From the NCBI RefSeq assembly GCF_001625195.1, contig NC_054389.1, forward strand, positions 9,482,520 to 9,546,519: a stretch of 64,000 bases of DNA. Reading direction: 5' to 3'. How positions within the stretch are numbered: the first letter of the stretch is position 1; each line of letters begins with the position of its first letter. A program made the translations under genes and the position numbers. Positions 35,130-47,509 of the stretch are shown here, piece by piece. This stretch comes from Drechmeria coniospora (Eukaryota; Ascomycota; Sordariomycetes; Hypocreales; Ophiocordycipitaceae). The notes under the pieces are model-generated. The model saw only the letters and a program-made list of their open reading frames with translations. It did not search any database and was not told the origin of the DNA.

Positions 35130-36467
35130 ATGCACGCCGACGCCGTCCACCAGGGCCTCTTCCGTCCACCGGTCCCCTCGCCCTCGCCCGCGAGCTCGGG
35201 CTACCTGGCGGCGCACCGACCGGCACCGGCAGCCATCGACAGCTCGACGCCCAAACGCAAGCGTAACGGCGACGGCGACGTCACCCACACGTTCTACTAC
35301 GGCGACGACTGCCGCGACCACCGAGCCGCCGTCCTCGGCTCCGCCGGCCACCACCTCGCACGCGCCTACACGCTCGCCGGCCAGCTCGGCACGCCGCAGG
35401 TCGTCGCCGACGACGCGCTCGGCGAAAGCATGTACTCCGACGCCAACTATCGCAAGTGCCTCGGCTCGAAGCGGCCGCGCGAGGAAGTCGACGCCGCCGA
35501 CGCCGCCGGGCCGACGTCGCTCTACACCCTTCCGGCCCAGCCCCTGCCGTCGCGCCGGTGGAGCGCGGCGGCGATGAGCACCATCGGCGGCGTCGTCGGC
35601 AAGGTCTGGGAATTCTGCAAGGCCGGCGCGTTCAAGGGCTTCTACGCCGGCGGCGGGGCCGCGCACGAGATGGCGGCCTGGGAGGAGGAATGGCGATGCG
35701 GCGCGGCCTGCGCACCCGGGCACGGCCACGGGCACTGGGCATCGCGTCCGCTTCCGCACGGCGACATTCACTTTCGATGCGAGGTCGAGGACGGACATGT
35801 CCTTGGCACGGGGCCGTCGACGCCGACGGCGCGGCCCGCGAAACGGAGACAGACGGGACCCGCCGACGAGCTGGGCCAAAACTGGGTCATGGTCCAGGAA
35901 GCAGGTGTCCATCGGTCGACGACCGGTCGCCGCATCGCCGCCGGCACCGCAACCCCCCGGCGCGCTCACGTGCACGAGCGCGCGGCGCCGGCCTCTCCGG
36001 TGCTCGACACTCGACGGCCTGCCTCGTCGGCCTCGTTTGCCTCGCCTCGGCCGTCGTCGGCGAGCAGGGCGTACCCGACGGCGAGCGCGTCGCCGACCTG
36101 TCACGGCCGCTCGGCGGCGTCGCACTCTCGGCGGCGTTCCATGATTCCGCTGCCGAGCCAGCCGTCGAGCTCCCGGCAGCGGGCGCACAGCAACGCCTCG
36201 ACGGCGACGTGCACGGCACCCGAGGGACGTGAGCGAGACGTCAACGTGCGGCTCGACGCGAGCCCGCGGCTCGACGCCGAGGCTAGGATGCTGGCCAAGC
36301 GGCGCAGGGTGGAGGAGCGAAACACGGACGTTCGCATGACGGCTTTCAACAAGAAGCTCCAGGATATGATTCGGCAGGGCCAAGAGGCGCTCGAGACGAC
36401 CATCGAGATTGGCAGCAACGGAAACCAGGGGTTGGCCGGCTGGGAGGATGACGACGAATGCATCTGA
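35130..36467 (+). CDS. Conserved-looking, probably nuclear protein of unknown function
   Basis: Single exon of 445 residues if the ATG at 35,130 is used. That ATG has a strong context (CCACCATGC), while the in-frame ATG at 35,043 would add 29 low-complexity residues. Basic clusters PKRKRN near residue 43, PAKRRQ and LAKRRRVEER suggest nuclear import. A compact motif, STIGGVVGKVWEFCKAGAFK, lies near residue 165 and is the most conserved-looking piece. The middle is Ser/Ala/Pro-rich and disordered in appearance, with NWVMVQE in it. The C-terminus forms a predicted helix (FNKKLQDMIRQGQEALETTI) and ends in acidic DDDECI. I do not recognise the family. A long antisense frame on the opposite strand is a codon-bias shadow. 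Confidence 0.75.
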   Translation: MHADAVHQGLFRPPVPSPSPASSGYLAAHRPAPAAIDSSTPKRKRNGDGDVTHTFYYGDDCRDHRAAVLGSAGHHLARAYTLAGQLGTPQVVADDALGESMYSDANYRKCLGSKRPREEVDAADAAGPTSLYTLPAQPLPSRRWSAAAMSTIGGVVGKVWEFCKAGAFKGFYAGGGAAHEMAAWEEEWRCGAACAPGHGHGHWASRPLPHGDIHFRCEVEDGHVLGTGPSTPTARPAKRRQTGPADELGQNWVMVQEAGVHRSTTGRRIAAGTATPRRAHVHERAAPASPVLDTRRPASSASFASPRPSSASRAYPTASASPTCHGRSAASHSRRRSMIPLPSQPSSSRQRAHSNASTATCTAPEGRERDVNVRLDASPRLDAEARMLAKRRRVEERNTDVRMTAFNKKLQDMIRQGQEALETTIEIGSNGNQGLAGWEDDDECI

Positions 36468-39400
36468 CGCTTCCACGGAAGTTTTGTTGCGTCGCGTCGG
36501 TGGGCGCCGAGTGAGAGCGTACATGCCGCCGTTGCGGCCTCTTCCCTTGCCCCCCCTCTTGTGCTTCAGTCGTCCCAAGCCAGCCAGCCAGTGTTTTGTT
36601 CATTGCACGTCGGCTTCTTCGCCGGCCTGATTGCGGCATCCATCACATTGGCACGAGTTCACATGATGGCTGGCGGGACGAGCGTGTCGGTGCGAGGTGG
36701 CTAAATATGCAATGCAGATTTTCAACGCAAGCAATGGCGCAAACGGTGATGCTGGTGACGAGGACCTGCTCCGTCGGGGGCCGAATCCGATCGAGCCATC
36801 CGCAGCTGATGATGGAAGTCGACGGTTACGTTATGCGTGACGGCTGACGGGCTGCTGTCCAGTGCGATATGCGAGCGGACATGGCTGGACTGAGGGTTGG
36901 AACCAGCCAGCACGTGCACCCTCGCTGGCCCGTTCCTCTTTCAGCACCGTGCCGTGCGAGGCTGGCGAGCCGAGCGGCTGAGATGCCTGCCCACCATCGA
37001 CCACCACCAGTGGTAAGTGTGAGAGCACGTCGATACGCCAGTGGGCCGCGGATGGACGACGGGCGGATGGACAGACGGGCTGCGGTCGGGGGGGGGGGGC
37101 GGTTTCGATTGAGACGGCATCGCCACGTGTTGGCAGCGGCGTGCAACCCGTATTCCCTACTCCCCATCCGTGCTTGCTTCCATCACGCACGTCGGTCGGG
37201 ACCCTGCTCAACGTTTCGGCCATGTGCGGCTGCCTGATTGTTGGTTATTTTTGGAACGATTCAATTTCGTGCTTCAGGGGAGGCGTCAGGGAAGGCGAGG
37301 AGGCGAATTGCTTCTTTGCTGCCACCAGCCGTCGAGCGGCGGCCGTCGCGTTGCAGTGAGACAAAAAGGTCTCAGCTGCGTCAGGCCAGCGGCCGATGGC
37401 GATGACGGGGACTCTCGCCACGGAGACTCGCCACAGGGACTCGCCACAGGGACCCGTCACAGGCGTGCATGTACGGAGGACAGTGCATAGTACTCTGAAC
37501 CTGCACTCCGTAGTGCATCGTTGTAAGCGGGATCTTCGTACTCCGTACATGCACCACTTACCTCGATAGCATGGCTTTACGGCGCGTACTCAGTATGCGC
37601 AGCAGTGGGTGACATGTGTGTACCAAGGCAAGGGCTTGTACATACAGAGTAGACACTACACGTGCAAGTATACAGCGCTGCACAGTACTCTCTGCGGTTG
37701 CAAAACACGAGCATCCGTGATCCCGTCACACGAGAACGGGGCCATCCATGGGTTTGCTCCTCCATCGTGAGTATCGAGTCCATTCGTCCTGAGCATAGAG
37801 AGGCTGCGCACCCTGCAGGTGCAGGAGCCAAGACGACGCTGGCTCAAGCCATGGGGTAGGCAGGCAAACAGGCCGGGAGTGAGCCTTATCCCCCCCTTGT
37901 TCCTGGACGGCGGCGGGCTGAACTGCCAACGGCGGCGGGGACTATTTTTGACACATGGTACGTGCTCGGTTCCAGGTCATTTTTAGACGTATCATTTGCA
38001 ACATGCAAGTGCTATACATGTGTGTATCAGCGCGGCATGCTTACTACCTAGGTAGTACCTAGTATGTATTCTTACTCAGTGCCAATGCATCTTGCATGGC
38101 CTGTTGCCAAGTTGTACCCGCTGCGACCTGCGCCTGCGTTGACCCGTACACGGTACCAGAGAATGCAGCCGGGCGTGCGGAGTACAGTACGGAGCGGAGG
38201 CTAGTGGCAAGGTGCCAGGTACCTAACCTGCACCAACCGTGCTGCGTACGGAGCACTTGCTTACATGTACGGCACTTGGTTGCTTTGTGCTCTCATCCCA
38301 CCGAGGGAGGGAGGGGAGGGAGAGTCGTTTCCTCTCTCGTGTCCTTGCCTCGCGGTACATGCGGTGCCTGTAGTTCCATGACCGTTTCTCCTTTCCCCTT
38401 TCTTTGACGACGGTGGCGGTTCCAACGATGTGCCGGTCCGATTCCCGCATTCGTCGGCTCTCGAGCTCCAATGTGCCGACCGGCCAAACGGCGGCTTTGT
38501 CATTCCTGCGATGCGACCGTCCGAGGAAGCCAGCTGAGGTCGCCTGCACATGTACGTTACTTGTGTACTAGGTATGTACGGAGTATCTAGGTATGTACGG
38601 AGTACAAGAACAGGTATTACTCCGTACAGGCACAAGTTCTTGTAGTTCTTTGTTTTGCTGCATCGAGCCTGCGCCGCCCTCCCGGGGCACCGTGGGGCGG
38701 GGTGAAAGAAACAGGTCGCCACTGCTCCATGGCCTTTGCTCGACCGCATGGTCATGACCTTTTATGGCCCCGTGCCGGTGGGGCGCCGTGGTCTGTGTTC
38801 CGAGACATCGCCTCATGGGCAGTTGAGTTGTCAGTGAGCGGTACCGTGCAGGTACAAGTACGGAGTGCTCCGTAGGTGATGCGGAGCGCCGCACCGCATC
38901 AACGGCACACCCAAGTAGGTGTACTTGTGAGTACAGTTTGCGCGAGCCCCCGCACCCGCCGATGCCATGGAAGGAAGCATTTGCTCCTTGGAAGCCATCG
39001 TATGAGGGGCGTTAGGTGCAAGGAGTGCCCAGTACCGCAACAGCACGAGGTCTCGATGCGCCGCACAAGGACATACAGACCTACAGTACTCCGTACAGGG
39101 CGTGCATACATACAATACAGGGCGTACACCCTTACAATACAGGGCGTGCACAAGTAAAAGGACAGCCGTAGAGTACGAGCACAGCATATCCAGTGCATAC
39201 TAGTACGCAGTCAGCATTTCCCTCCATCAGCGCGTGCTTCCACCGTCCACTCGGGTTGCCGTCGCCGTCAGCGACCTGCTCTCCTCTCCTATCCATGCTC
39301 TGCACTCGTACTCCCGAGTCACGAGTGCTCCTAGTAGGCACCGAGTACGGGCGGGTAGTGATTTACAGCCGATGACCACCCCTCTCGCCTTGTCCTGTGC

Positions 39401-40073
39401 CGTCGTTTCCGACCTTGGATCCTTGAGGGGACCAAAATGCACAACCACGCCGTCATTCGCATGCACTTCCAAGTACGTACTTGGTATAATTACACCTATG
39501 CACCTACAAGTATGCACCTACAGAGGCACACAGCACACAGCACACGGCATCAAGCACCAAGCACGCACACCACGCACGCACACCACGCACACACACCACG
39601 CACACACACCACGCACACACACCACGCACGGCGCACGATCATCCAAGACATGCGCAATCTCCCGTGCCCTTGTCGAGCATGGTCCAGCAGGCACCTTCAC
39701 CATCGGCGCCTGTTTCCGTCTATTCATTCCCGCACGTCCTGGAGCCTGCGTCGTGCTTGGCAAGGGGGGGTCTGGTCCGAGGGGAGGCGAGCGGCTGAAG
39801 ACGGGCCTGCCCCCCCCCCCCCCTCCCCTGACACCCAGGTGAATCACCGGCCCTGATGGAAATGCCGAACATGGCACGACCTGGTTGCTGGTTGGTCTAT
39901 ATCAAGTCCTTGTCCTCCCGTCGTGACGATGTTGACGCACTCCCGAAGCCATCCTGCATCCTTCAACATCGACCTTCTACTCCCACTCGCTCCCCCGCGC
40001 CATCAATAGTCCATCAACCGTGCAACAGGCAAGCTCTCTCGATTTCCAAAACGGCAAGCAAAACTCGTCCACC
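36468..40073. other. 3.6 kb gene-poor region with GTAC islands and homopolymer tracts
   Basis: No gene is supported. A G-tract lies at 37,088-37,099. GTAC-rich stretches occur at 37,470-37,680, 38,040-38,280, 38,550-38,640 and 38,840-39,180. An ACACCACGCAC repeat fills about 39,550-39,630, and a 14-C run lies at 39,810-39,823. The final 150 bases before 40,074, pyrimidine-rich and then A-rich, are a plausible promoter for the small secreted-protein gene. Confidence 0.55.
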
Positions 40074-40514
40074 ATGAAGGTTCGTCGTCACCACCCCTCG
40101 ACCCCTTTCTTTCATGTGCGGCTGCGGTAGATGCGTCGGCTGTGCCCCCCCCCCCCCCCCCCACTCGCGTGGCCATCCGCTCACCTTTCCCTCTTGCCCG
40201 CAGTCCATGACCGCTCTTCTTTCCCTCGCCCTCCTCTGCGCATCCACAGTCTCGTCGGCGCCCATGCCCGAGCCTGCCGATGCCAACCAGATCGATGCCA
40301 AGCGACGCTTCTACTGCCCGAGCCGTGTGCAAGCCTTCTGCAGCGCCTCCAACATCCGCTCCGGCTGCACCGCCAACGGCGAGTTCCGCTCCAACGCCAT
40401 GGACACCTGCCGCGAGTGTAAATGTGAGTTGCCTCCGTGCTCCGTCTCCCCCTGTCTCGCCCTCCTCGCACCTGCGTGCATCGTCGTGCTGACAAGTCGG
40501 CTCTCCCAGGCTGA
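40074..40514 (+). CDS. Small secreted cysteine-rich protein (76 aa)
   Basis: Three exons: 40074-40079, 40204-40423 and 40510-40514. The first encodes only Met-Lys and the last only completes one Cys codon before TGA. Introns are 124 and 86 bases with GTTCGT and GTGAGT donors and GCAG/CCAG acceptors. Joined, it gives a signal peptide (MKSMTALLSLALLCASTVSS) and a mature peptide of about 56 residues with six cysteines: YC, FC, GC, TC, EC, KC. Six paired Cys, small size and secretion are typical of fungal effector-like or antimicrobial peptides; no family is recognised. Intron 1 contains an 18-C run at 40,145-40,162. An alternative is that translation starts at the ATG in exon 2 (40,207), giving the same mature peptide. 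If intron 2 is not removed, the frame reads on for about 30 residues. Confidence 0.72.
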
Positions 40515-41121
40515 GTGACTGCTTCGAGAGGCAGCCTGGCACGCTCACGACTCATCTTTTCTATTTAATTGCTTGGTCTGTTCAGCGAAGGATAGTAACC
40601 GTTTGGAGTATGGGAATCGGGACACCGTGCTTAGACGCCGGGATTTGCTCATGTTCTGCGTTGTGGAAACCACCTTGGGAATATCACCGACTTTATCTTG
40701 CACCATCATACTTGAGACTGACCCCCCGCCCAACCCCGTGACCGGCTACGTGGCCCGGCGCGAGAATAAGTGTCCCACGAGCCACGTCTCATCCGTTGGT
40801 GCCGACTGCACGCGCCGTGCATCGTAGCTCTCGGGACGGAAAACAAACGGCCGTATTCATTCGTTACCCTAGTACGCAACGCCGCAAGCTTGACCGGCAG
40901 GGCCTTCAAAAAATCCAAAAGGTATCATCTAGGGTATATGTGGCGAAAATCCCCCCTTCCCGGCCCTCGGGCCCGAACGAGGCCGGCATGCATTTCGAAA
41001 ACGCTCCATGTCCATCCTGCTCAATCTTCCCTCCTCGACCTTGCTTGCCGTCGCACTCGACGCCGTACCGGATCGCTCGTACATTCCACCGCGCACGCCC
41101 TGGCCGACGGGGGCGTGACCG
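40515..41121. other. Convergent intergenic region, small secreted protein and phosphate transporter
   Basis: No gene seen. It should contain the 3' ends of both transcripts (genes point toward each other). AT-rich stretches at 40,557-40,575 and 40,910-40,950 are candidate polyadenylation regions. Confidence 0.4.
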
Positions 41122-43537
41122 TCAGATGGGCCGAAGCAGCGACCCGACGTCGAGGAGTTGCATGTTGTTCTCCGTCGTCGGCGGCGTGCCCCGATCGACT
41201 CGACCCCATCCGGCCCCCCACGTCGGCAGCTCCTGCTGGTCCATCTGGTCCTCCGTCGGTTGGCCCACCATGCTGCCGCGGGCGCCGTCGCCTAGGCCGC
41301 CGCGGCCGTTGAGCGTCATCTCGTTCGACTCGTCGCTGCTGTTCCGATCCTTCGGCGGCCGCGCCCAGAAGCGCCACTTCCGATGCGCCGACCCGTCCTC
41401 GACGAGCTCCGGCGACGACATGATGCCCATCCGAGTCGACTGCCGGCTTCCGGCAAACTTCCAAGACCGGGACCGGGCGTTCATGAAGCCGGCCGGCTGT
41501 CCGCCCTGAAAGGGGTTCAGCACCTGCAGGCCCGACGCGTCGGCGCGCGTGCCGCCGGCGTACCCGACGTTGTTGTAGCTCGTCCGCGTCTCCCCCGAGA
41601 GCTCCTCCAACGTCACCCCTCGCGTCTCCGGGATGAGCAGCGAGACGAGGGTGCCGAGGAGCATGAACAAGGCGAACAGTTTCAGCAGCATGTCGAGGTT
41701 CGGCGAGCAGTCGTTTCCGACGCAGCCGTGGGGGGCCCCTTGGCTCAGGATGGGGATGCTGATGACCTGCGCGATGATGGCCCCGATCTTGCCCATGGCC
41801 GCCGAGAGGCCGTGGGAGGTGGCCCGGTACCGCGTCGGGAAGCACTCGCCGGGGACGACAAACGTCGTCGTGTTGGGCCCCGCGTTGAAGAGAAACTGGC
41901 CGATGATGTAGAGGGCGAGCATGGCGCCCTCGCTCAGGCTGCTGAAGCGGAAGCCGAGGATGCAGAAGATGATGGTGAGGAGCAAGAAGCCAAAGACCTG
42001 GAGCGGCTTGCGCCCGACCGTGTCGATGCTCACGATCGAGGTCCAGTATCCCGGGAGCGAGCCGGCGCTGGTGAGGATGATGATGCCGACGGCCTGGTTG
42101 TACAGCTTCTCGTACACGTTGCCTCCGCCGCCGTATCCGATGGCATCCAGCACGACGACGCTGTTGAGCCCGAGCCCGTAAAAGGCGAGGTCCTGCGAGA
42201 GAGTTTGCCATCAGTTTCGCGCCGGGCCGGGCGTTGACCCGCCTCCTCGGACGGATACGTACCAGGAAGAACCACGACATGGTGGTGCCTATGAGCGCCC
42301 GCGCATTCTTCCACTGGCGAAAGTAGGCCGTCGCATCCTGCCACGACGCCTGGGGCACGTCGAGCTGCGTCGTGTCGGACACGACGCCTCCGTAATCGAC
42401 CGTCGTCTTGCTGTGGACGTAGGCTCGAATGTCGGCGTTCGCCTTCTCGACGTCGTGCTGCACGTCAAACGTGTAGCGTGGCGTCTCGGGGATGGTGATG
42501 CGGTAGTACAGCGCGAGGCAGGCAGGGATGGCGCCGAAGCCGACGATGATGCGCCACGACCTGTCGGCCGCCACCTGGCAGGCCTCGTCGCAGTTCGCCG
42601 GGTTCGCAATGTTGACGTACGAATCCTTGAAGGCGACGGCCGTGACGAGGGCGACGATGGCCGACATGAGCTGGCCGAGGCCCTGCATGGAGAAGACGGC
42701 GGCGATCATGGCCCCGCGCCAGCGGGTGGGAGCAAATCTGTGGCCGAGGTGAGCCGGCGCTCGCAGCATGGCATTCCGCACCATTGTGCGCTCGCGAGGA
42801 TCACCTACTCGGAGGTGATGACGGCAGAGAGGGGGTAGTCACCCCCGATGCCGATTCCCTGCTTCCGTCAGACATTGTCCGATCCGGACGATGGCAGAAC
42901 TCACCATGACAACTCGCCAGAAGATCATGAGCCCCGCGGCCTCGATGGAGGGACTGGACGACACCAGGGTGCAGCAAAAGGTGCCAAAGATGATGAGGAC
43001 GAGGTCGATGCCGTACATGAGTCGGCGGCCAAGAGCACTGGTCACGTCAGCCAAGACCGTCGCCGCCACGGCTGCCGCTGAAGGAGCCTTACTCGGCCAG
43101 CCAGCCAAAGAAGACCATGCCGATGACGATGCCGGCGCTGGTCGACGCCTTGAGCGCCTGGTTGATGGAGCTCGGCAGGGCGCCGTTGTCATCTTGATAG
43201 AAAACCATTCCCAGCAGGGTGGTGACGACGTTGATGGCAAAGATGTCGTACGAGTCGAGCAAGAAGCCGACTCCGGCCACCAACACGGCACGGACATCTG
43301 GGCTCGCTCGTTAGCCGTTGGCGTGCATCCTGGGCACGAGGGCACGAGGGCACGAGGGCACGCACGATAGAAGCTGAAGGGCACGTTGTCAATCTCCGAG
43401 AGGGCGAGCCGACGTCGCAGATTCGGATCCGGTATGTGTGAGTAGTCGTTGTAAAAGTTGTGAAAGGCACTGTTTCCGCCCATGGTGCGCCGATGGCCCA
43501 CGAGCGGAGGAAGGGTGCCCTCTGCGGCGCTCGTCAT
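41122..43537 (-). CDS. PHO84: Plasma-membrane inorganic phosphate:proton symporter, PHO84-type MFS
   Basis: Six exons: 43537-43366, 43297-43093, 43037-42905, 42858-42809, 42737-42263 and 42192-41122. The five introns are 46-71 bases and phases agree, giving 701 residues. It takes up phosphate with protons at the plasma membrane. Diagnostic parts: HNFYNDYSHIPDPNLRRRLA before TM1, VAGVGFLLDSYDIFAIN in TM1, GDYPLSAVITSE spanning intron 4, FAPTRWRGAM, IPETPRYTFDV in the central loop, PGECFPTRYRATSHGLSAA, and IPETRGVTLEEL after TM12. The start at 43,537 gives the usual short N-terminal tail; an ATG 18 codons later is the alternative. After the last helix there is a long hydrophilic C-terminal extension of about 140 residues, longer than in yeast Pho84. 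A CACGTG, the core recognised by Pho4/NUC-1, lies about 1.15 kb upstream. Confidence 0.94.
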
Positions 43538-46183
43538 TGCTGGAGGCGAGAGCGGTCGGTCAGCAACGAGCCTGTTGCCCAGCTCCTACGGCTGTCACAT
43601 CGATGGACGGGAGGGAAGCGATGGTTCGGGCCAGGGCGGGAGTTGCCATGGAACGACGAAACATGCTCCACCGAGACAACCGACGAAACTCTTGTCCAGA
43701 AGCAAGGTCGTCTCGAGGTAGAGCGTGGAGGGGCGAGGGGGGGGGGAGGAGGGGGGAGGCCACAGAGGCCAAGGGAATGATGGTACGGGGCGACGGGGGA
43801 GGGGTTCCGTCGTCTCCGGTCTCGAGATAGGATACAGCCACGAGCGAGGTCGATGAAGAAGCTGGTGATTTTCCGGAGCGGCGTATGATTCGCGCTGTGA
43901 TGGTCGATGACGCTGCTGGCACTCGAGACGACGGACTCGAAATGGACGGATGGCAACGGTGGGCGGCGGGAAAAGTTGGGCTCGGCGAGAGAAGAATCAG
44001 AACCTGAGGATAGCAATAAACAAGAACGGACAAGCTAGCAGGTACCTAAGAGTAGCTGCTTCCACATACGATGATGGAGAACGACTGGTAGGAACGGCAA
44101 TATTTAAGGTTCGATCAGGCGGGGTGGGCGTCATTGTCGAAGTCGCCAGGGGCGAATAGCGGGTCGGGAGCCCATCAAGATCCACCACCCCCACGGCCCC
44201 TCTGCTCCGTTCCCAACTGAACTCGCCGCCAGTGCCTGTAGCGGTACCGTTTATAGCTGCCGGAAGGTACCTAGTAGGTACCTTGTACCGAGCGAGCGCG
44301 TTCGTAAGCACAGGCACGAGCACTTTCACCGACACCTACAGTACGTACTGTACTTGGTAGTGGTGCAGTGCAGCAAGTAATACGGTATTACACCGTCCCG
44401 AGAACGTATCATAGTTTTCCGCTCCCCTCCCTTGGCAGGTACCCCCAGTGGCATCCAGCATGGTTGAGTGTCCTATGGTGCTACGATTCAGTATGCGTAG
44501 GAGGCTGTGTGTTGCAAGGTTGACCGCAGCGCTGAACGGATGGCTTTGGCGGATTTCTGCCTTGATGCAATTCGCGGGAAGAGGCATGGGGGAGACGTCA
44601 ACGAGCAGCAGCAAGTACCAGTACTTGCTGACAATCTGGAGATGGAATGGACTCGTAAGTGTTCGGATAGAAAACCGGTGGGGCTAACCCACGTGCTGCA
44701 TCGTTGCGGGGGAGACCTTGCCCGTGCTGCAAGCCTTCGTCGGCGGCCCTGGCAGAGAGGCCGGCGATCCGTCACCGAAGGGGCCTGATATGCATCCGCT
44801 TGTACCTCGGAGTACTCGGGTTCCGCTCGCGTCAGATAGCCACTCTGAGTACCTAGTAGGTAACTGGCGTTAGGATTGTCCGTTGTCGCCTAGCGGTCGG
44901 GCCTCTTGGGTTTAGTGCGTCATCGTTCTGGCGTGCTTCCAGAACGACTCTTCGGTGCGCCCACAGGCTGATGGCGACACACCTTCCGGCTCTGGTTAGC
45001 AAACTCTTCCGACATCGTTCAGGTCATGTTGACATTTGGCTGCTTGATCCAATCAATCAATCCATCCAGCTATTTTCGTCATCGTACACAGAATTGGCAG
45101 CAGGCTGGCCTTGGCCTCGGGAATGCAAAGGGGTACATCATGCGTAGTGTAGGAGAATACTACATCATCGTACGCTACTGTATTTACTCCGTACTCCGTA
45201 AGTAAATGTACCAACATCAAACCAGACTAGGTGTCTATTGTAGTCTTGGATAGCGCTGCAATCCAGCCTGGTCAGGTGGCCGCTGGTTCCGCCAAGCCGA
45301 GGAAAATGGACATCGCGATGAGTCAACGCGAAAGAAAAAGAAAAAAAAAGGACCCCTCGTCGCTGCGCATGTACTGCTAGGTGGTCTGTAGCAGTACTGT
45401 GCATTAAGTAGTCGCGTTCAATACTCGTTGAAGCACCATGATTAGTGCCAGCTGGTATTGTGCAAGTATTCGTGCTGAATACACCTAGGTACTTTACCTG
45501 TACTTGGTATATTTATTGCACTTCATGTGCTTGCACTCCTTGGCCTCGTTGTACAGTGTGTAATTACCGTTAGCACACCTACTTACTTAGTAATACCTAC
45601 AGTAGTACCAATGCAAACAAGTACATAATATGCTGTACAATAGGTATTCAATAATCTACCCCACGGAATCTGCTTTCGTCTGCAAGTACATTTATGCCGT
45701 AATTACTTATACATGGGAGTACGTATAGTAGGTGTACTTACGCCAAACCCTGCGCTGCTGACGTCGTCTCTTGCATCTGGGAATGCCCCTTGCGTCCTCC
45801 ATTGTATGAAATAATTTTTACCGCTGTACTCCTGCGAAGCATCCGTATGTTCCTTTTCTTGTCAGCCAGTACTGTCCCGGAGCAGGCGCTGCACCGCCTT
45901 GCAAACTACGCATAAAGTACCCTTCAGTCCATGTCGTTTTGGGTGACGTCACGTGCTCACGCCTCTCCTTGCCGACGCTTAATACTGGTAACCGTCACGC
46001 ATCACGGATCCACCGAGATCGATATCGATTAAGTGTATTAGCCGTTCACGCGTCTCATTCGCGCGACGCGTTCCATCAGCCTGCCTCACCTCCGTCACTC
46101 GACTCGGCCAAGTGTCATCCAGCTCCATCTGTCGCTACTACTGCAATCTCGATCCCATCCCCTCTATCCACAGCACAGCGACC
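43538..46183. other. 2.6 kb divergent region between the phosphate transporter and thymidylate synthase
   Basis: No gene supported. Bases 43,730-43,760 are G-rich. GTAC-type sequence appears at 44,260-44,400 and in scattered form at 45,160-45,740. An A-rich tract (GAAAGAAAAAGAAAAAAAAA) sits at 45,329-45,350. Bases 45,930-46,183, with clustered CTC/TCC pyrimidines, are the likely promoter of the thymidylate synthase gene. Confidence 0.5.
44690..44695. promoter_or_regulatory. CACGTG E-box, candidate Pho4/NUC-1 site
   Basis: Palindromic CACGTG 1.15 kb upstream of the phosphate transporter start. The hexamer is the known core for Pho4-type regulators, but one six-base match is expected about every 4 kb by chance and the distance is large, so support is weak. 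Confidence 0.2.
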
Positions 46184-47188
46184 ATGACGGCCACCGAAGC
46201 GCACGAGGAATACCAATATCTTGACCTCGTCCGCGAAATCTTGGATCGCGGCGAGCGTCGACCGGACCGGTACCTTTCCCTTGGTTTGTTCCCAGCCACA
46301 TGGAGTAATTCTAACCCTGGCCTCTGCAGAACAGGTACCGGCACCCTGTCCATCTTTGCGCCCCGGCCGTTCAAGTTCCGCCTCAACGACAACGGCCGTC
46401 CCATCCTTCCGCTGCTCACGACGAAGCGCGTCTTCCACCGTGCCGTCATCACCGAGCTGCTCTGGTTCATCGAGGGCAACACGTCGTCCATCGCCCTCAG
46501 CGATGTCGGCGTCAAGATTTGGGATGGCAATGGCTCGCGCGACTTCCTCGATAACCTGGGCTTGTCCCACCGTGCCGAAGGCGACCTCGGGCCCATCTAC
46601 GGCTTTCAGTGGCGACACTTTGGAGCCGACTACGTAGACTCCAAGGCCGACTACGCCGGTCAAGGCGTCGACCAGCTCGCCAGCATCATCCACAGCCTCC
46701 GTACCGATCCGTACAACCGTCGCATGATCCTTAGCGCTTGGAATCCTCGAGACCTGCACAGCATGGTCTTGCCGCCTTGCCACATATTCGCTCAGTTCTA
46801 CGTCTCGTTCCCGGGTCAAGGGCAGTCGTCACCAGATGCGGCCGCGCCCAAGCCGAAAGGTCATCTTCATTGCCAGCTGTATCAACGATCTTGCGACATG
46901 GGCCTCGGAGTTCCCTTCAACATCGCCAGTTACTCACTCCTCACCCACATGCTTGCTCGTGTCTGCGACCTCGTCCCCGGGAGCCTCACGCACGTCATGG
47001 GTGACGCGCATGTCTATCTGGATCATGTGGACGCTCTCCGAACACAACTAGAGCGTGTGCCACGCCCGTTTCCGGAACTTGACATCACGAGAACCGATGA
47101 CGGGAGCATTGACGGCTGGAAAGTAGAGGACTTTGTCATCAAGGGATACGACCCCCACAAGTCCATCGCCATGAAGATGTCTGTTTAG
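46184..47188 (+). CDS. CDC21: Thymidylate synthase
   Basis: Makes dTMP from dUMP with methylene-tetrahydrofolate. Exons 46184-46269 and 46330-47188, with a 60-base intron (GTACCT donor, CTGCAG acceptor), give 314 residues, the family size. The intron is a multiple of three without stops, so it could be read through by mistake. Removing it restores the conserved [11 protein letters not shown] that binds dUMP phosphate. Other signatures: [35 protein letters not shown], catalytic Cys179 in [32 protein letters not shown] and [13 protein letters not shown]. The N-terminus ([13 protein letters not shown]) is the usual first helix. The gene is divergent from the phosphate transporter and convergent with MET2. 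Confidence 0.97.
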   Translation: MTATEAHEEYQYLDLVREILDRGERRPDRYLSLGLFPATWSNSNPGLCRTGTGTLSIFAPRPFKFRLNDNGRPILPLLTTKRVFHRAVITELLWFIEGNTSSIALSDVGVKIWDGNGSRDFLDNLGLSHRAEGDLGPIYGFQWRHFGADYVDSKADYAGQGVDQLASIIHSLRTDPYNRRMILSAWNPRDLHSMVLPPCHIFAQFYVSFPGQGQSSPDAAAPKPKGHLHCQLYQRSCDMGLGVPFNIASYSLLTHMLARVCDLVPGSLTHVMGDAHVYLDHVDALRTQLERVPRPFPELDITRTDDGSIDGWKVEDFVIKGYDPHKSIAMKMSV

Positions 47189-47509
47189 CAGGCACCAGGA
47201 CGGAGCACGATACCCATTTTCATGTACCTGCATTCAACAGGCCGCCTCGAGAGGGAACCCGGTTCGTAATATTGCATAATCTCGCATTCGAAATTGGAGC
47301 CACCAGACGTGGCCCATCTCAAATAGAACAACCACCACCCCCCCCCCCCCCTCCTTTCTCCCCTGATATTTTTCTGCGCCAATCCTTTCCTGCCTGTCAA
47401 TTGTTACCCTCGACAATCAACTCAAGGTTCATATCCAACAATCACTACAAAAAGCCACCAAGTCGATGGGCCCCAGTCGTGAACCAGCTGTCCATTTGAC
47501 CTGACCCCC
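47189..47509. other. Convergent gap, thymidylate synthase and MET2, with 14-C run
   Basis: 321 bases between two stop codons, so both 3' UTRs must lie here. A run of 14 C sits at 47,338-47,351. No gene seen. Confidence 0.5.

Noticed and set aside
35082..36578. Minus-strand frame of 498 codons
   Set aside because: Antisense to the nuclear-looking protein at 35,130; composition is Arg/Ala/Val/Pro shadow with no hydrophobic pattern.
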